The notes: generated from the letters alone by a model not told the origin. A stretch of DNA of 64,000 nt from Pseudomonas migulae (GCF_024169315.1 NZ_JALJWR010000001.1:4886501-4950500), one strand, 5' to 3'. Shown: positions 1-9,605, counted from the first letter of the stretch. Made by a program: numbers and translations.

Positions 1-16
1 CTGGTGGCCCGTTTGT

Positions 17-277
17 TTATTGCTCGTAGCGCTTTTCTGTCAAGAACTGAGGTGCTTTCCAGTTCGGGCCTTTAATGGCAATTGGGCCATCGCCGTTAGC
101 CAGTACACCCTCTTCGAAAAGCCTAGCGTAGGTTTTTAGCAGTTCACCGTTTGCAATGACTTCGAATTTATATCGGCCAAACATTCTATCGATCGATGGA
201 TAACCGAGGCCGATCGCAAAAACTGAAAGAACATCTGCAATCGGCTCATTTTTCACAATTTGCTCTATGTTGTTCAT
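17..277 (-). CDS. Putative pyocin immunity protein
   Basis: This 86-residue acidic, soluble protein has no signal peptide or membrane segment. Its ATG overlaps the TGA of the upstream pyocin gene in an ATGA junction, which is the usual translationally coupled toxin-immunity arrangement. By position it should bind the pyocin C-terminal toxin domain in the producer cytoplasm and block it. I do not recognise the immunity family, so the function rests on context and size. The stop lies 17 bases from the window edge, so downstream context is not visible. Confidence 0.7.
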   Translation of the reverse strand: MNNIEQIVKNEPIADVLSVFAIGLGYPSIDRMFGRYKFEVIANGELLKTYARLFEEGVLANGDGPIAIKGPNWKAPQFLTEKRYEQ

Positions 278-2460
278 TCGTATTTTCCTTTCAGCATTTG
301 TTCGTAGATCCGTTTTATTTGCTTGTTTCCTGCAGTTATTGCATCTGGCGAGTAAAGCAATGTGTCGTCACTGCTAAGTTTGTAGTCCTCCAGCGTTGCG
401 GTATGTGCGTTGTTCCAGACAGGAGAGCCATTTTCAGGTTTGAAATCATCGCTTAGACCCAAGGCTCGAAATCTTTCTAATTCTCTCATCTCATGAGTGT
501 AATAGCGGAGATCTGCATTTGTGAGAACCCAGTACCCGTGCAGGATTTTCTCAAGCCGCTGAACCATGACATCGTTGGCGTCGGATTGGTCGAGTCGGGA
601 GATGTGTAATTTAACTGCTTCGATTCCCTCTTGCGTAATAACAGCCTTACGCCAGTCCAGATCAAGTATGGGGCCACCAGCCTGCTCTGGATTGAATTTG
701 CGACCACTGTATTTTCCCGTGGTGGTAGCTCCCTCATACGGGCTGTTGAATACGACGTACAGAGGCGGAATCCCCGACTCAACCGGGAATACGGTGATGA
801 AACCACCAAAGTCATAACTATCCAGCAGAGGAAATGTGTCGATTCGCCCCTCGACGGGAGTGACAGTGGCACCCTTGTAGATTGGAACATCCGATCCAGT
901 AACTGGAAAATGGGTCGACGGATTTTGCGGATCTACCACTGGCGTCCAAGTGATGACAGGACCGTTGGGAGCGGTGCCGGCAGAAACGTAGACATTCTTT
1001 TGGGCGTCAAAGCGGGCAACATTAACCGGCACACTGCTGGGAACGTTCACTCCATCTGTCGTCGCAACGACGATCTCTACCCTGCTGCCAGTCGTTTTCG
1101 AGCCGAGACTCACCGGCAGATTGATTTCTCCCTTGCGGGCTGCGATTTCGTACAGGTCGGTATCTGAAACCGAGGTGAGTTCAGATAACGGAACGCTGAC
1201 GGAATAAAGGTCACCGTTGCCGAGTCTGGAAGGAGTCAGGAGTGCCGCAAACCCGACGAGGATTGGTGCGGCGGTCGTCGAGATGACTCCCAGAATCGCG
1301 GATATCGCCGCGCGTAGAGAAGTCCTGAGCGCCAAGGCTGCCGCAGGACCGACATTGACAGTTCCGGCTGTACCAGCAAACGCTGGCCCGAATACCGCAC
1401 TCGAACCAATATTGGCGAACGTTGGGCTTTGCCACCGTGCCAGTGTTTCCGCTTGCCATTGCGCTTCCAGATCAGCCTGTTGTCGCTGGAGCTCTTGTGC
1501 CTGTTTTGCTTTTAGCTGCTGTATCTTCAGGCTCGCCAGTCGAGCTTGTTGGTGGGCCAAAGCAGTAGCGGTGTTGATGACTTTCCAGCGAATCTCAAGC
1601 GTCTGACTTTCTGCTTCCAGTTGCTTTTGTATCTGATCGATCTGCTGTTCCATTTCAGCTTGGAGACGAGCCTGCTCGGATTCAAAATGCTGTTCGGCTG
1701 CATGTGCCTTTGATTGCGCCTCAGCTAGCGCTTGTCTCAATGTTGCAATCCGTGCCTGTTCCTCGGCCTCAGACTGCGCTGCCAGACGAGCCCGTTCAGC
1801 GGCCTCTTGTTCAACCGCCAATTCCGCCTGCTCAGCTGCCTGCAAAACACTCAGGGTTTGTTGCAAATTCACGCTTCGCTGATTAAGCGACTGTAGAGTT
1901 TGGGACAACAGTCTCGCGTCGTGGGCGGCCCGGTACGACGTGTTCCAGGCCTGCATGGCAATGCCGTTCGGTCCCGGATATCTTTCAAGCCTCGTAGCGC
2001 TTTGCATGAAATCATTGATGTGTCTATTAAATGGATCGCCCCTGAAAAAAGAATTGGCGATGGCCGTTTTAGTGTGGAACTCCGCGGTTTTGCGTTGCGT
2101 AAGTGTGTTCAGAACTCCCATTTCCCGGACTATGGATTGCAGGGGAAAAAGCGGATCGGTTGGGCCTTCGAGTCGTGCCGCTGTCAAGTCGTCTTCGATG
2201 GATTGCGCTAGTTGACTGGACTTTGTTTGATACTCCTGATCAAGCGTCTTGGTAGTCGTTTTGATGAAATTCAGATTTTGATAATACATTGGCAATCCAG
2301 ACCCGAATGGGCCTGGTATGTTTTTGTTCCCTGTTCGCGAAGGGGGCATCATCCAATGCGGTGCAACGCCAACAGTTTCGACAGGTGTATCAATATCAAG
2401 AAAGCCGGGTCTTGATGAATTCGACTTGGATGGAGGTGTTGGTGGATTTTGCATATTCAT
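274..2460 (-). CDS. S-type pyocin (bacteriocin)
   Basis: A 728-residue bacteriocin that should enter related pseudomonads through an outer-membrane receptor and kill with its C-terminal domain. The N-terminus is Pro/Gly-rich. Residues about 195-345 form a long Ala/Glu/Gln coiled coil. An Ala/Gly-rich hydrophobic stretch follows near 360-410, then the S-type pyocin translocation domain at about 420-580, and a separate tail (582-728) beginning at GKYSGRKFNP. The tail contains charged helices and the string YYTHEMRELERFRALG. I do not recognise it as the HNH DNase, tRNase, rRNase or pore-forming pyocin tails, so the killing activity is unassigned. An AAAGGA ribosome site precedes the ATG. The stop overlaps the immunity start by 4 nt. 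No convincing PrtN box was seen upstream. Confidence 0.85.
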   Translation of the reverse strand: MNMQNPPTPPSKSNSSRPGFLDIDTPVETVGVAPHWMMPPSRTGNKNIPGPFGSGLPMYYQNLNFIKTTTKTLDQEYQTKSSQLAQSIEDDLTAARLEGPTDPLFPLQSIVREMGVLNTLTQRKTAEFHTKTAIANSFFRGDPFNRHINDFMQSATRLERYPGPNGIAMQAWNTSYRAAHDARLLSQTLQSLNQRSVNLQQTLSVLQAAEQAELAVEQEAAERARLAAQSEAEEQARIATLRQALAEAQSKAHAAEQHFESEQARLQAEMEQQIDQIQKQLEAESQTLEIRWKVINTATALAHQQARLASLKIQQLKAKQAQELQRQQADLEAQWQAETLARWQSPTFANIGSSAVFGPAFAGTAGTVNVGPAAALALRTSLRAAISAILGVISTTAAPILVGFAALLTPSRLGNGDLYSVSVPLSELTSVSDTDLYEIAARKGEINLPVSLGSKTTGSRVEIVVATTDGVNVPSSVPVNVARFDAQKNVYVSAGTAPNGPVITWTPVVDPQNPSTHFPVTGSDVPIYKGATVTPVEGRIDTFPLLDSYDFGGFITVFPVESGIPPLYVVFNSPYEGATTTGKYSGRKFNPEQAGGPILDLDWRKAVITQEGIEAVKLHISRLDQSDANDVMVQRLEKILHGYWVLTNADLRYYTHEMRELERFRALGLSDDFKPENGSPVWNNAHTATLEDYKLSSDDTLLYSPDAITAGNKQIKRIYEQMLKGKYE

Positions 2461-2727
2461 ATCCTTTGAATGTGCTCAATGTTTACTGAGTCGTTAGTCC
2501 GTTGTGGGACATGGTGTCTGCCATTTATTTACGCAAATTAAAATTACAGCAGAATTCGAAAGGACGGGTCTGAGAGGTGCGTGGGCTGTTGCAAATAAAA
2601 TTGAAAGGGATTTCAGCGGAGTGGGAATTACGGGTTAATTATCTTTTGCTTAAAGAGATATTTCTTATGGGGCTTTAAGAAATGTCTTGTAGGAACGTCG
2701 TTAAACAAAAAAGCTATTCGCGCCCAT

Positions 2728-2755
2728 AAAAAAGGCCGCTGCAAACGCAGCGGCC
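2728..2755 (-). terminator. Rho-independent terminator, minus strand
   Basis: A 9-bp perfect GC stem (GGCCGCTGC / GCAGCGGCC) with an AAAC/GTTT loop is followed on the minus strand by six T residues. It lies 24 bp beyond the stop of the small minus-strand open frame at 2780-3013, implying that a minus-strand transcript ends here before the pyocin promoter region. Confidence 0.75.
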
Positions 2756-2779
2756 AAAACAAGACGTTGGATCAAGGAG

Positions 2780-3013
2780 CTACAAATCAACGTCAGTGAG
2801 CACGGGGCGATGAGTCGAAACCTTCGATTCATCTGAAATCGGTTGCCAATCGGGTGGACTGATCACACGCCATCGTTGTGTGCTGTCAGGCGGTTTCCCT
2901 TGAAAGCCCGGCAAGAATAAGCGCTTGAGCCCGAGGGAAAAATAGCGATTCCCGACATGCAGTGTTGCAGGCTCGGCAACAGTGCCGCGTTCATGCGTCT
3001 GACTGATAAACCC
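2780..3013 (-). CDS. Possible small protein, start codon unclear
   Basis: An open frame of 77 codons ends with TAG at 2780-2782 and reads with convincing codon use, for example HVGNRYFSLGLKRLFLPGF followed by a WRVISPPDWQPIS stretch. It has no in-frame ATG or GTG near its 5' end; the first plausible codons are ATC at 3007 or CTG at 2962. A strong terminator lies just downstream, suggesting a real transcript. It may be a small gene with an unusual start or the 3' remnant of a decayed gene. It runs antisense to the leader of the DUF1302 gene. The rest of the 2461-3163 gap holds an AT-rich region upstream of the pyocin and nothing else I can name. Confidence 0.35.
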   Translation of the reverse strand, partial: GFISQTHERGTVAEPATLHVGNRYFSLGLKRLFLPGFQGKPPDSTQRWRVISPPDWQPISDESKVSTHRPVLTDVDL

Positions 3014-3163
3014 TCATCCACTCCATCCATACCTCGCGCAAAGCCTCACCCCGCAAAGCCCTTCATCCTTAAGAGGTACACAACGAATACCTCCTTGGTG
3101 CGCTTATCGCCCCCGACCTGCGGCAGTAGGGTGTGGCCTTCTGTCACTCACCGGGGAAGACGC

Positions 3164-4957
3164 ATGACAAAAACAACAATGCGCGCCATCTTCACACCGC
3201 AGGCGCTGGCCGCTGCGGTTGCCTTGGGCAGCTGTGCCCAGGCGCAGGCCGTTTCATTCAACATTGGCGAAATCGAAGGGACGTTCGACTCCTCGCTGTC
3301 CGTCGGCGCGAGCTGGGGCATGCGCGATGCCGACAAGTCGCTGGTCGGCATCGTCAACGGCGGGACCGGCCAGGCGTCCACCGGTGACGACGGGCGACTG
3401 AACTTCAAGAAGGGCGAAACCTACTCCAAGATCTTCAAGGGCATTCACGACCTGGAATTGAAGTACGGCGACACCGGGGTGTTCGTGCGTGGCAAGTATT
3501 GGTACGACTTCGAACTGAAGGACGAAGACCGCGAGTTCAAGCCGATCAGCGATCACAATCGCAAGGAGGGCTCCAAGTCCGCCGGTGCGCAGATCCTCGA
3601 TGCGTTCGTCTATCACAACTACTCCATCGCCGATCTGCCGGGCACTGTGCGCGCCGGCAAACAGGTGGTGAGTTGGGGCGAAAGTACGTTCATCGGTAAC
3701 TCGATCAACAGCATCAACCCGGTCGACGTTTCAGCCTTCCGCCGTCCCGGCGCGGAGATCAAGGAAGGCCTGATTCCGGTGAACATGCTGTTCGCCTCGC
3801 AGGGCCTGACCGACAAGCTCACCGTGGAAGGTTTCTATCAGCTGGAGTGGGACCAGACCGTTCTCGACAACTGCGGCACGTTCTTCGGTGGGGACGTGGC
3901 GGCGGACGGGTGCACCACGGGATACACCGTCGCCAGCCCGGCCATCGCGCCGTTGCAACCGATCGCCGCCGCGTTCGGCCAAGGCTTTCAGGTCGGTCGC
4001 GAAGGCGTGATTGTTCCCCGTGGCGGCGACCGCGATGCCCGGGACTCCGGCCAATGGGGTACCGCGTTGCGCTGGCTGGGTGACGACACCGAGTACGGTC
4101 TGTACTTCATGAACTACCACAGCCGTACACCGTATGTCGGCACCACCACCGCCGGGTTGGGGACGCTGGCACGGATACCGGCCATCGTCGGTACCGCCAA
4201 CGCCATTGCCCCCGGCACCGGCTCGGCGCTGGCCCAGAGTGTGATGCTCGGTCGCGGCCAGTACTACCTCGAATACCCCGAGGACATCCGCCTCTACGGT
4301 GCGAGCTTCTCGACTACCTTGCCCACCGGCACCGCATGGACCGGCGAGATCAGCTATCGCCCCAACTTGCCGGTGCAGGTCAACAGCACCGACCTGACCC
4401 TGGCCCTGCTCAACCCGATCGCGGGCGGCGCGGCTTCGCCGATTGCCACGCGGCCAGGCGCCGACAACAAGGGCTATCGTCGCAAGGAAGTGACGCAGGT
4501 CCAAAGCACGCTGACGCATTTCATCGATCAGGTTGCGGGGGCTGACCGTCTGACCCTGGTGGGTGAGGCGGCGGTTGTCCACGTCGGTGGCCTGGAAGCC
4601 CGGAGCAAGCTGCGTTATGGCCGTGACTCGGTGTATGGCGCCTACGGTTTCCAAGGTGACAGGGACGGTTTCGTCACATCGACCTCTTGGGGTTACCGCG
4701 CCCGCGCCATCCTTGATTACAACAACGTGATCGCCGGGATCAATTTCAAACCGAACCTGTCGTGGTCCCACGACGTCGCCGGTTATGGCCCCAACGGTCT
4801 GTTCAACGAACGCGCCAAGGCGATCAGCGTCGGCGTCGATGCGGACTACCGCAACACCTACACCGCGAGCCTGAGTTACACCGATTTCTTCGGTGGTGAC
4901 TACAACACCCTGGAAGATCGCGACTTCCTGGCGTTGAGCTTTGGCGTGAACTTCTGA
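3164..4957 (+). CDS. DUF1302 family outer-membrane-type protein
   Basis: A 597-residue secreted protein of the DUF1302 family, found in Pseudomonas beside DUF1329 proteins and thought to be a beta-barrel-like envelope protein. The signal peptide spans roughly residues 1-27 and ends near CAQAQA. Mature sequence is rich in aromatic and Gly/Asp residues, and the C-terminus ends in an aromatic residue pattern (LSFGVNF) typical of outer-membrane barrels. The frame is open further upstream, but this ATG has a GGGGAAG ribosome site and gives a proper signal peptide. The DUF1329 gene follows after about 23 nt, so they are probably one operon. The substrate is unknown; transport or lipid/envelope roles are suggested for the family. 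Confidence 0.85.
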   Translation: MTKTTMRAIFTPQALAAAVALGSCAQAQAVSFNIGEIEGTFDSSLSVGASWGMRDADKSLVGIVNGGTGQASTGDDGRLNFKKGETYSKIFKGIHDLELKYGDTGVFVRGKYWYDFELKDEDREFKPISDHNRKEGSKSAGAQILDAFVYHNYSIADLPGTVRAGKQVVSWGESTFIGNSINSINPVDVSAFRRPGAEIKEGLIPVNMLFASQGLTDKLTVEGFYQLEWDQTVLDNCGTFFGGDVAADGCTTGYTVASPAIAPLQPIAAAFGQGFQVGREGVIVPRGGDRDARDSGQWGTALRWLGDDTEYGLYFMNYHSRTPYVGTTTAGLGTLARIPAIVGTANAIAPGTGSALAQSVMLGRGQYYLEYPEDIRLYGASFSTTLPTGTAWTGEISYRPNLPVQVNSTDLTLALLNPIAGGAASPIATRPGADNKGYRRKEVTQVQSTLTHFIDQVAGADRLTLVGEAAVVHVGGLEARSKLRYGRDSVYGAYGFQGDRDGFVTSTSWGYRARAILDYNNVIAGINFKPNLSWSHDVAGYGPNGLFNERAKAISVGVDADYRNTYTASLSYTDFFGGDYNTLEDRDFLALSFGVNF

Positions 4958-4980
4958 TCTGGCTGAGAAGGATGATTTCA

Positions 4981-6348
4981 ATGCGCAAGATGATTCTGCA
5001 ATGCGGCGTTCTGGCCCTGAGCCTGTTGGCCATTGATGTGATGGCGGCGGTGTCGCCGGAAGAAGCGAACAAACTCGGCACCAGCCTGACACCGTTGGGC
5101 GCCGAAAAGGCCGGCAACGCCGACGGCTCGATTCCGGCCTGGACCGGCGGCATCCCGAAAAATGCCGGCGCGGTGGACAGTAAAGGTTTCCTCGCCGACC
5201 CGTTCGCCAATGAAAAGCCGCTGTTCACCATCACCGCCGCAACGGTCGACAAGTACAAGGACAAACTCTCCGACGGCCAGATCGCGATGTTCAAGCGCTA
5301 TCCGGAGACCTACAAGATCCCGGTCTACCCGACTCACCGCACGGTGGCCTTGCCACCTGAGATCTACGAGTCGGCCAAGCGCAGTGCGCTGAACGTGATG
5401 CCGATCAACGATGGCAATGGACTGGAAAATTTCACTGGCAATCGCTACTACGCGTTTCCGATTCCGAAGAACGGCGTCGAAGTGATCTGGAACCACGTCA
5501 CCCGTTATCACGGCGGCAATTTGCGTCGCACCATCACCCAGGCCACGCCGCAGTCCAATGGCGATTTCACGGTGATCCGCTTCAAGGACGAGGTCGCCGT
5601 GCCTTCGCTGCTGGGTGATTTGAAGCCAGGGAGCGACGAGAACGTTCTCAGCTATTTCAAGCAGGAAGTGACGGCGCCGGCGCGGCTGGCGGGCAACGTG
5701 CTGCTGGTTCACGAGACCCTCGATCAGGTCAAGGAACCGCGCAAGGCGTGGATTTACAACGCGGGTCAGCGCCGCGTGCGGCGTGCACCGCAAGTGGCCT
5801 ATGACGGCGTCGGTACATCGTCCGACGGGTTGCGCACCACCGACAACTTCGACATGTTTTCCGGCGCGCCGGATCGCTACGACTGGAAGCTGATCGGCAA
5901 GAAGGAAATGTACATCCCTTACAACAGCTACAAGCTCGACTCGCCCGACCTCAAGTACACCGATGTGATCAAGGCCGGGCACATCAATCAGGACCTGACG
6001 CGTTATGAGTTGCACCGGGTCTGGGAGGTCGTCGCCACGGTCAAGCCAAACGAACGGCACGTGTATGCCAAGCGGCACATGTACATCGACGAGGACAGTT
6101 GGCAGGTGGCGCTGGCGGATCACTACGACGGTCGCGGCCAGCTCTGGCGTGTCGCCGAAGGGCACGCCCAGTTCTACTACGATCACCAGGTGCCGGCCTA
6201 TACCGTTGAAGCGCTGTATGACCTGATCGCCGGTCGCTACATTGCCCTGGGGATGAAGAACGAAGAGAAGCGCAGCTTCGAATTCGGTATCGATGCCAAA
6301 GCAGGGGACTACACGCCAGCAGCGCTGCGGAGTACAGGGGTGAGGTAA
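4981..6348 (+). CDS. DUF1329 family periplasmic/envelope protein
   Basis: A 455-residue exported protein of the DUF1329 family, structurally related to lipoprotein-carrier-type folds by family knowledge. A signal peptide covers about residues 1-22 (ending DVMA), followed by the conserved opening VSPEEANKLGTSLTPLGAEK and AWTGGI. An in-frame ATG lies 9 nt upstream, but the AAGGA ribosome site fits this start better. It is co-transcribed with the DUF1302 gene and closed by a strong terminator. DUF1302/DUF1329 pairs often sit with RND transporters; no transporter is present here, so the partner system is not visible. Confidence 0.85.
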   Translation: MRKMILQCGVLALSLLAIDVMAAVSPEEANKLGTSLTPLGAEKAGNADGSIPAWTGGIPKNAGAVDSKGFLADPFANEKPLFTITAATVDKYKDKLSDGQIAMFKRYPETYKIPVYPTHRTVALPPEIYESAKRSALNVMPINDGNGLENFTGNRYYAFPIPKNGVEVIWNHVTRYHGGNLRRTITQATPQSNGDFTVIRFKDEVAVPSLLGDLKPGSDENVLSYFKQEVTAPARLAGNVLLVHETLDQVKEPRKAWIYNAGQRRVRRAPQVAYDGVGTSSDGLRTTDNFDMFSGAPDRYDWKLIGKKEMYIPYNSYKLDSPDLKYTDVIKAGHINQDLTRYELHRVWEVVATVKPNERHVYAKRHMYIDEDSWQVALADHYDGRGQLWRVAEGHAQFYYDHQVPAYTVEALYDLIAGRYIALGMKNEEKRSFEFGIDAKAGDYTPAALRSTGVR

Positions 6349-6370
6349 TCATTCCTACAGCTCCTACAGA

Positions 6371-6399
6371 AAAAGGTGACTTTGCGGTCACCTTTTTTA
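6371..6399 (+). terminator. Rho-independent terminator of the DUF1302-DUF1329 operon
   Basis: AAAAGGTGAC and GGTCACCTTTTTT form a stem around a TTTGC-type loop with a T tract on the plus strand, 22 bp after the DUF1329 stop. Confidence 0.85.
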
Positions 6400-6488
6400 T
6401 AGGTGTCGATCAGTGTGTTGAATACTTCTTCAACAAGCTGTGTAGAGAGGGCTAGGGTGGCGCCACAATTATAAAAAGGCGCCCCACT

Positions 6489-9044
6489 ATGACCGCCATG
6501 ACCCCGTGTCTGGACCGTCCTGGACTCTTGCCCCGCTTGTCTTCCCATCACTTGTCTCGCGAGCGGTTGCTTGAGCCGTTACTGACCTCGGCGGCGCGGG
6601 TGAAACTGCTCTGCGCGCCGGCCGGCAGTGGTAAGAGTGCGTTGCTCATCGAATGCCTGCTGCGGGCACCCGAACCGTGTCGCGTCTGTTGGCTGCCATT
6701 GGCGGGCGCGTCATTGAGTGCCGGCGAATTTTGCCAGCGGCTGGCTCAGGCGTTGGGATCGGGCTCAGCGGACGAACCCGGATTGCTGGCGTACCTGGCG
6801 CAATTGCAAACGCCGACCTGGCTCTGTCTCGATGACTATTGCCGCACGCCCAACCCCGAGTTGGATATTTTGCTCGACCGGCTATTGGCGATCAGTAACC
6901 CGGTGATCACCTGGTGGCTGAGTGGTCGCCGCCGCCCGTCCTGCAATTGGCCACGGCTGTTGCTGGCTGACGAACTGTACGACTGCGAGCGCGCCACGCT
7001 GGCCTTCACTCAAACTGAAATCGCCCGACTGTTGCATCACCTGGAGCCGGAGCAGGCGGCCAAGCGTGCCGGCAGGATTGTCGAACTGAGCGGCGGCTGG
7101 TGCGCGGGCGTGCGGATTGCGCTGCTGCAGAAATGCGACTGGTCACGCAACGAGCAACTGCACGGTCGACCCGACACGCTGCACGATTATCTAGAGCACG
7201 AACTGTTCGGCATCCTGACTCCGGAGCTCACGGAAGCCTGGCGGGTGCTCGCCCATCTGCCCCGCTTCAATGCCAGGCTGTGCGACCACTTGTTTGGTGC
7301 GGGAGAGGGCGCCCAGTGCCTGAATACGTTGCAGGCGCTGGGTTGCTTTATCGAGCCTTGGCAAGACTCGACAGACTGGCTGCAGATTTTCGCTCCCCTC
7401 ACGCAATTGATGCGCGAAGAGCCATGGCCGCAGGGGCGCTCCTGGCACCGTCGTGCCTGTCAGTGGTTCGCTGCCGAACTGGACTGGAAAGCCGCGTTTG
7501 AACAGGCCTTGTTGGCGGAGGAGTTCGAAGTCGCGGTCAGCCTGTTGCAGCATTTCAGTTTCGAGCACCTGTTCGAGGAGCAGACCGTGGTGCTGTTGCT
7601 GCGTCTGCATGAGCAGCAAGGCGAGGAACTGATGTTGTGCTCGCCGCAACTGGTGGGGTTGATTACCGCGGCGTTGCTGTTCGCCGGGCGATTCGAGCAG
7701 GCGGGGGAATGCATCGAGCATTTGTCGCGTTTCATGCCTCAGCCATCGGCGCTCCAGCAGCGACAGCTGATCGCACGTTGGCAGGCATTGCAGGGTTGGC
7801 TTCTGCATCTGCTGGGACATATGGAGCCTTCGCGGACGCAATTGCTGGAAGCCCTTGAAAACCTTGGCCCGGACCTGTGGGGCGCCCGGCTGATGTGCCT
7901 GTCCGGCCTGACCCAGCAAGCACTGCTCAGGGGGGAGCTTGATGTGGCGCAGGCGATTAACCGCGAGGCGTTATGCCTGGCGCGCGCGCAAGGTTCGCTG
8001 GTGTTTGAAGGGCTGCTGGAACTCGATCATGCGCAATTGCTTGAGCAACGGGGAGCGTCCTGCAGGGCCGAACACTTGCTGGCCAACATGCACGAATTGC
8101 TCGCCCAGCGGCAACCGCTGGCCGAACCTTTGCTCGGACGGATTGCCTTGCGTCGCGGGCGTTTGAGCCTGTGTCAGGGACGGGACGCGCAGGCAGCCGA
8201 ACATTTCGAAAGCGGGCTGCAGATGTGCCTGCGCAGCCAGGACAAACGCGTGCTTTACGGGTTCCTCGGCCTGGCGCAACTCGCGGCCAATCGACTGGAC
8301 TACGCCCAGGCCTTTGTACTGCTGCGTGACGCCGAACGATTGATGCAACAGCGACGGATTCCCGAAACGGTTTACCGTGGCGTCCTGCTGCAGATCAGCA
8401 GCCATTTCCGGTTACAACAGGGACGCCCGGAACTGGCTCATGAAGCCTTGACCCGGGTGCTGCGTCACTATCACGGCCCCGATGCACGTCAGGCGCCGCC
8501 GGCGACACTGGAGCTGATCCCCAGCCTTGAATACCTGCTGGTGCTGACCGATGTTTATCTGGGGCAGGCGCAGTCACCGGTGGAACGGCTTGAATGTCTG
8601 TTGCAGTCGGCCCGGCAGCGGGGGATGTCGGGGCTGCAAGCGCAGTTGCACCTGGCACTGGCCGAAGTCGCCTGGTTGAAGGGTGACCTGCTCATGGCGC
8701 GCCAGTCGTTGCAGGAAGGAATGGCGCTGATCGAGCGCTGCAATCTGCAACAGACTTTGCGCGATCTTCAGCTGCGCCAGCCACGGCTGCCAGACGCCAT
8801 CGGGCGTGCCGAACCGGGTCACCCTCCAGAGTCGGCGCCCTCGCTGCAGAACAGGTTGAGCCAGCGCGAAATAGAAGTCCTCGAATTGGTTGCGTTGGGT
8901 AACTCCAATCAACAAATTGCCGATCAGTTGTTCATATCGTTACATACAGTAAAAACCCACGCGCGGCGGATTAATGGAAAGTTGGGGGTGGAGCGTAGAA
9001 CCCAAGCCGTAGCCAAGGCGAAAGTGTTGGGGTTAGTTGTTTAA
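6489..9044 (+). CDS. MalT-like LuxR-family ATP-dependent regulator
   Basis: An 851-residue large ATP-binding LuxR (LAL/MalT-type) transcription activator. Residues 43-50 are a Walker A motif (APAGSGKS) and LCLDD at 112-116 is a Walker B candidate. The middle is a helical TPR-like sensor, and the C-terminal 64 residues are a LuxR helix-turn-helix with LSQREIEVLELVALGNSNQQ and HTVKTHARRI. A ribosome site AAAGGCG precedes the ATG; an ATG four codons in is an alternative. It lies downstream of the DUF1302/DUF1329 pair and upstream of the DUF6543 locus, and could control either. The inducer is unknown. Confidence 0.88.
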   Translation: MTAMTPCLDRPGLLPRLSSHHLSRERLLEPLLTSAARVKLLCAPAGSGKSALLIECLLRAPEPCRVCWLPLAGASLSAGEFCQRLAQALGSGSADEPGLLAYLAQLQTPTWLCLDDYCRTPNPELDILLDRLLAISNPVITWWLSGRRRPSCNWPRLLLADELYDCERATLAFTQTEIARLLHHLEPEQAAKRAGRIVELSGGWCAGVRIALLQKCDWSRNEQLHGRPDTLHDYLEHELFGILTPELTEAWRVLAHLPRFNARLCDHLFGAGEGAQCLNTLQALGCFIEPWQDSTDWLQIFAPLTQLMREEPWPQGRSWHRRACQWFAAELDWKAAFEQALLAEEFEVAVSLLQHFSFEHLFEEQTVVLLLRLHEQQGEELMLCSPQLVGLITAALLFAGRFEQAGECIEHLSRFMPQPSALQQRQLIARWQALQGWLLHLLGHMEPSRTQLLEALENLGPDLWGARLMCLSGLTQQALLRGELDVAQAINREALCLARAQGSLVFEGLLELDHAQLLEQRGASCRAEHLLANMHELLAQRQPLAEPLLGRIALRRGRLSLCQGRDAQAAEHFESGLQMCLRSQDKRVLYGFLGLAQLAANRLDYAQAFVLLRDAERLMQQRRIPETVYRGVLLQISSHFRLQQGRPELAHEALTRVLRHYHGPDARQAPPATLELIPSLEYLLVLTDVYLGQAQSPVERLECLLQSARQRGMSGLQAQLHLALAEVAWLKGDLLMARQSLQEGMALIERCNLQQTLRDLQLRQPRLPDAIGRAEPGHPPESAPSLQNRLSQREIEVLELVALGNSNQQIADQLFISLHTVKTHARRINGKLGVERRTQAVAKAKVLGLVV

Positions 9045-9194
9045 GTGTTTGTGATGATTTACGAATGCACACAAGTTGCGGGGTGTACTTCCAGCGTTTG
9101 GCTGTTTATAAAGTGTGCCTCGGCCCGGTCAAATTGATAATTATATTTTTTAATGTGGGGGTCGACTGATTATTTACTGAAAGGAAGCAAGTGA

Positions 9195-9527
9195 ATGAAA
9201 AACGAATTACTTGAAGCCGTGAGCGAAGAACTCGGCAAGCTATTCAAGGACGCAGGCTACACGATCAATGTGGATGAAACCTATATCACGTCTGTGGTCA
9301 TCAATGATCAGGGCGAACAGGTCGTTGATTATTCCGAGAGTTTGAGTTGGGCGATCATGGAGAAAGTTCAGGCAAATGAATTGCCGGCTTTCAAGGAAAA
9401 ATACGCAGGGGTATTTACCGAGCGGTGGACGTATGATTCTGCCTTTAAAGTAGAGTGGCTGGATGTTGAGCAAGTCAACTTGTTCGGGCGTGCGGTGGTT
9501 GAATCCTGGCGACGAAATAATCACTGA
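9195..9527 (+). CDS. Hypothetical 110-residue protein
   Basis: A small acidic cytoplasmic-type protein without signal peptide, membrane segment or recognised motif. An AAGGAAG ribosome site precedes the ATG. It lies about 80 bp upstream of the DUF6543 toxin-like gene in the same direction, separated by a GC hairpin (about 9538-9570, arms GGTAACGCC/GGCGTTACC) with no T tract. The pairing suggests an accessory, chaperone or immunity role, but nothing in the sequence proves this. The 150 bp upstream is AT-rich and probably carries the promoter. Confidence 0.65.
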   Translation: MKNELLEAVSEELGKLFKDAGYTINVDETYITSVVINDQGEQVVDYSESLSWAIMEKVQANELPAFKEKYAGVFTERWTYDSAFKVEWLDVEQVNLFGRAVVESWRRNNH

Positions 9528-9605
9528 GTGATCAGTACGGTAACGCCACCAAGGCTGGCGGCGTTACCGGGCTATTTATGTTGAAAAGTGCAAAAGGAAG
9601 CGCGC

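Noticed and set aside
2510..2580. Possible LexA or PrtN site before the pyocin (CTGTAATTTTAATTTG on the minus strand)
   Set aside because: Only one half-site matches CTGT; the other end lacks ACAG, and no P-box repeats were clear.
3731..6186. Long minus-strand frames opposite the DUF1302/DUF1329 genes
   Set aside because: GC-rich codon bias makes long antisense frames; no recognisable protein and low-complexity Arg/Ala/Val composition.
9538..9570. Terminator between the 110-residue gene and the DUF6543 gene
   Set aside because: A strong GC hairpin exists but no T tract follows, so it may only regulate or process the transcript.
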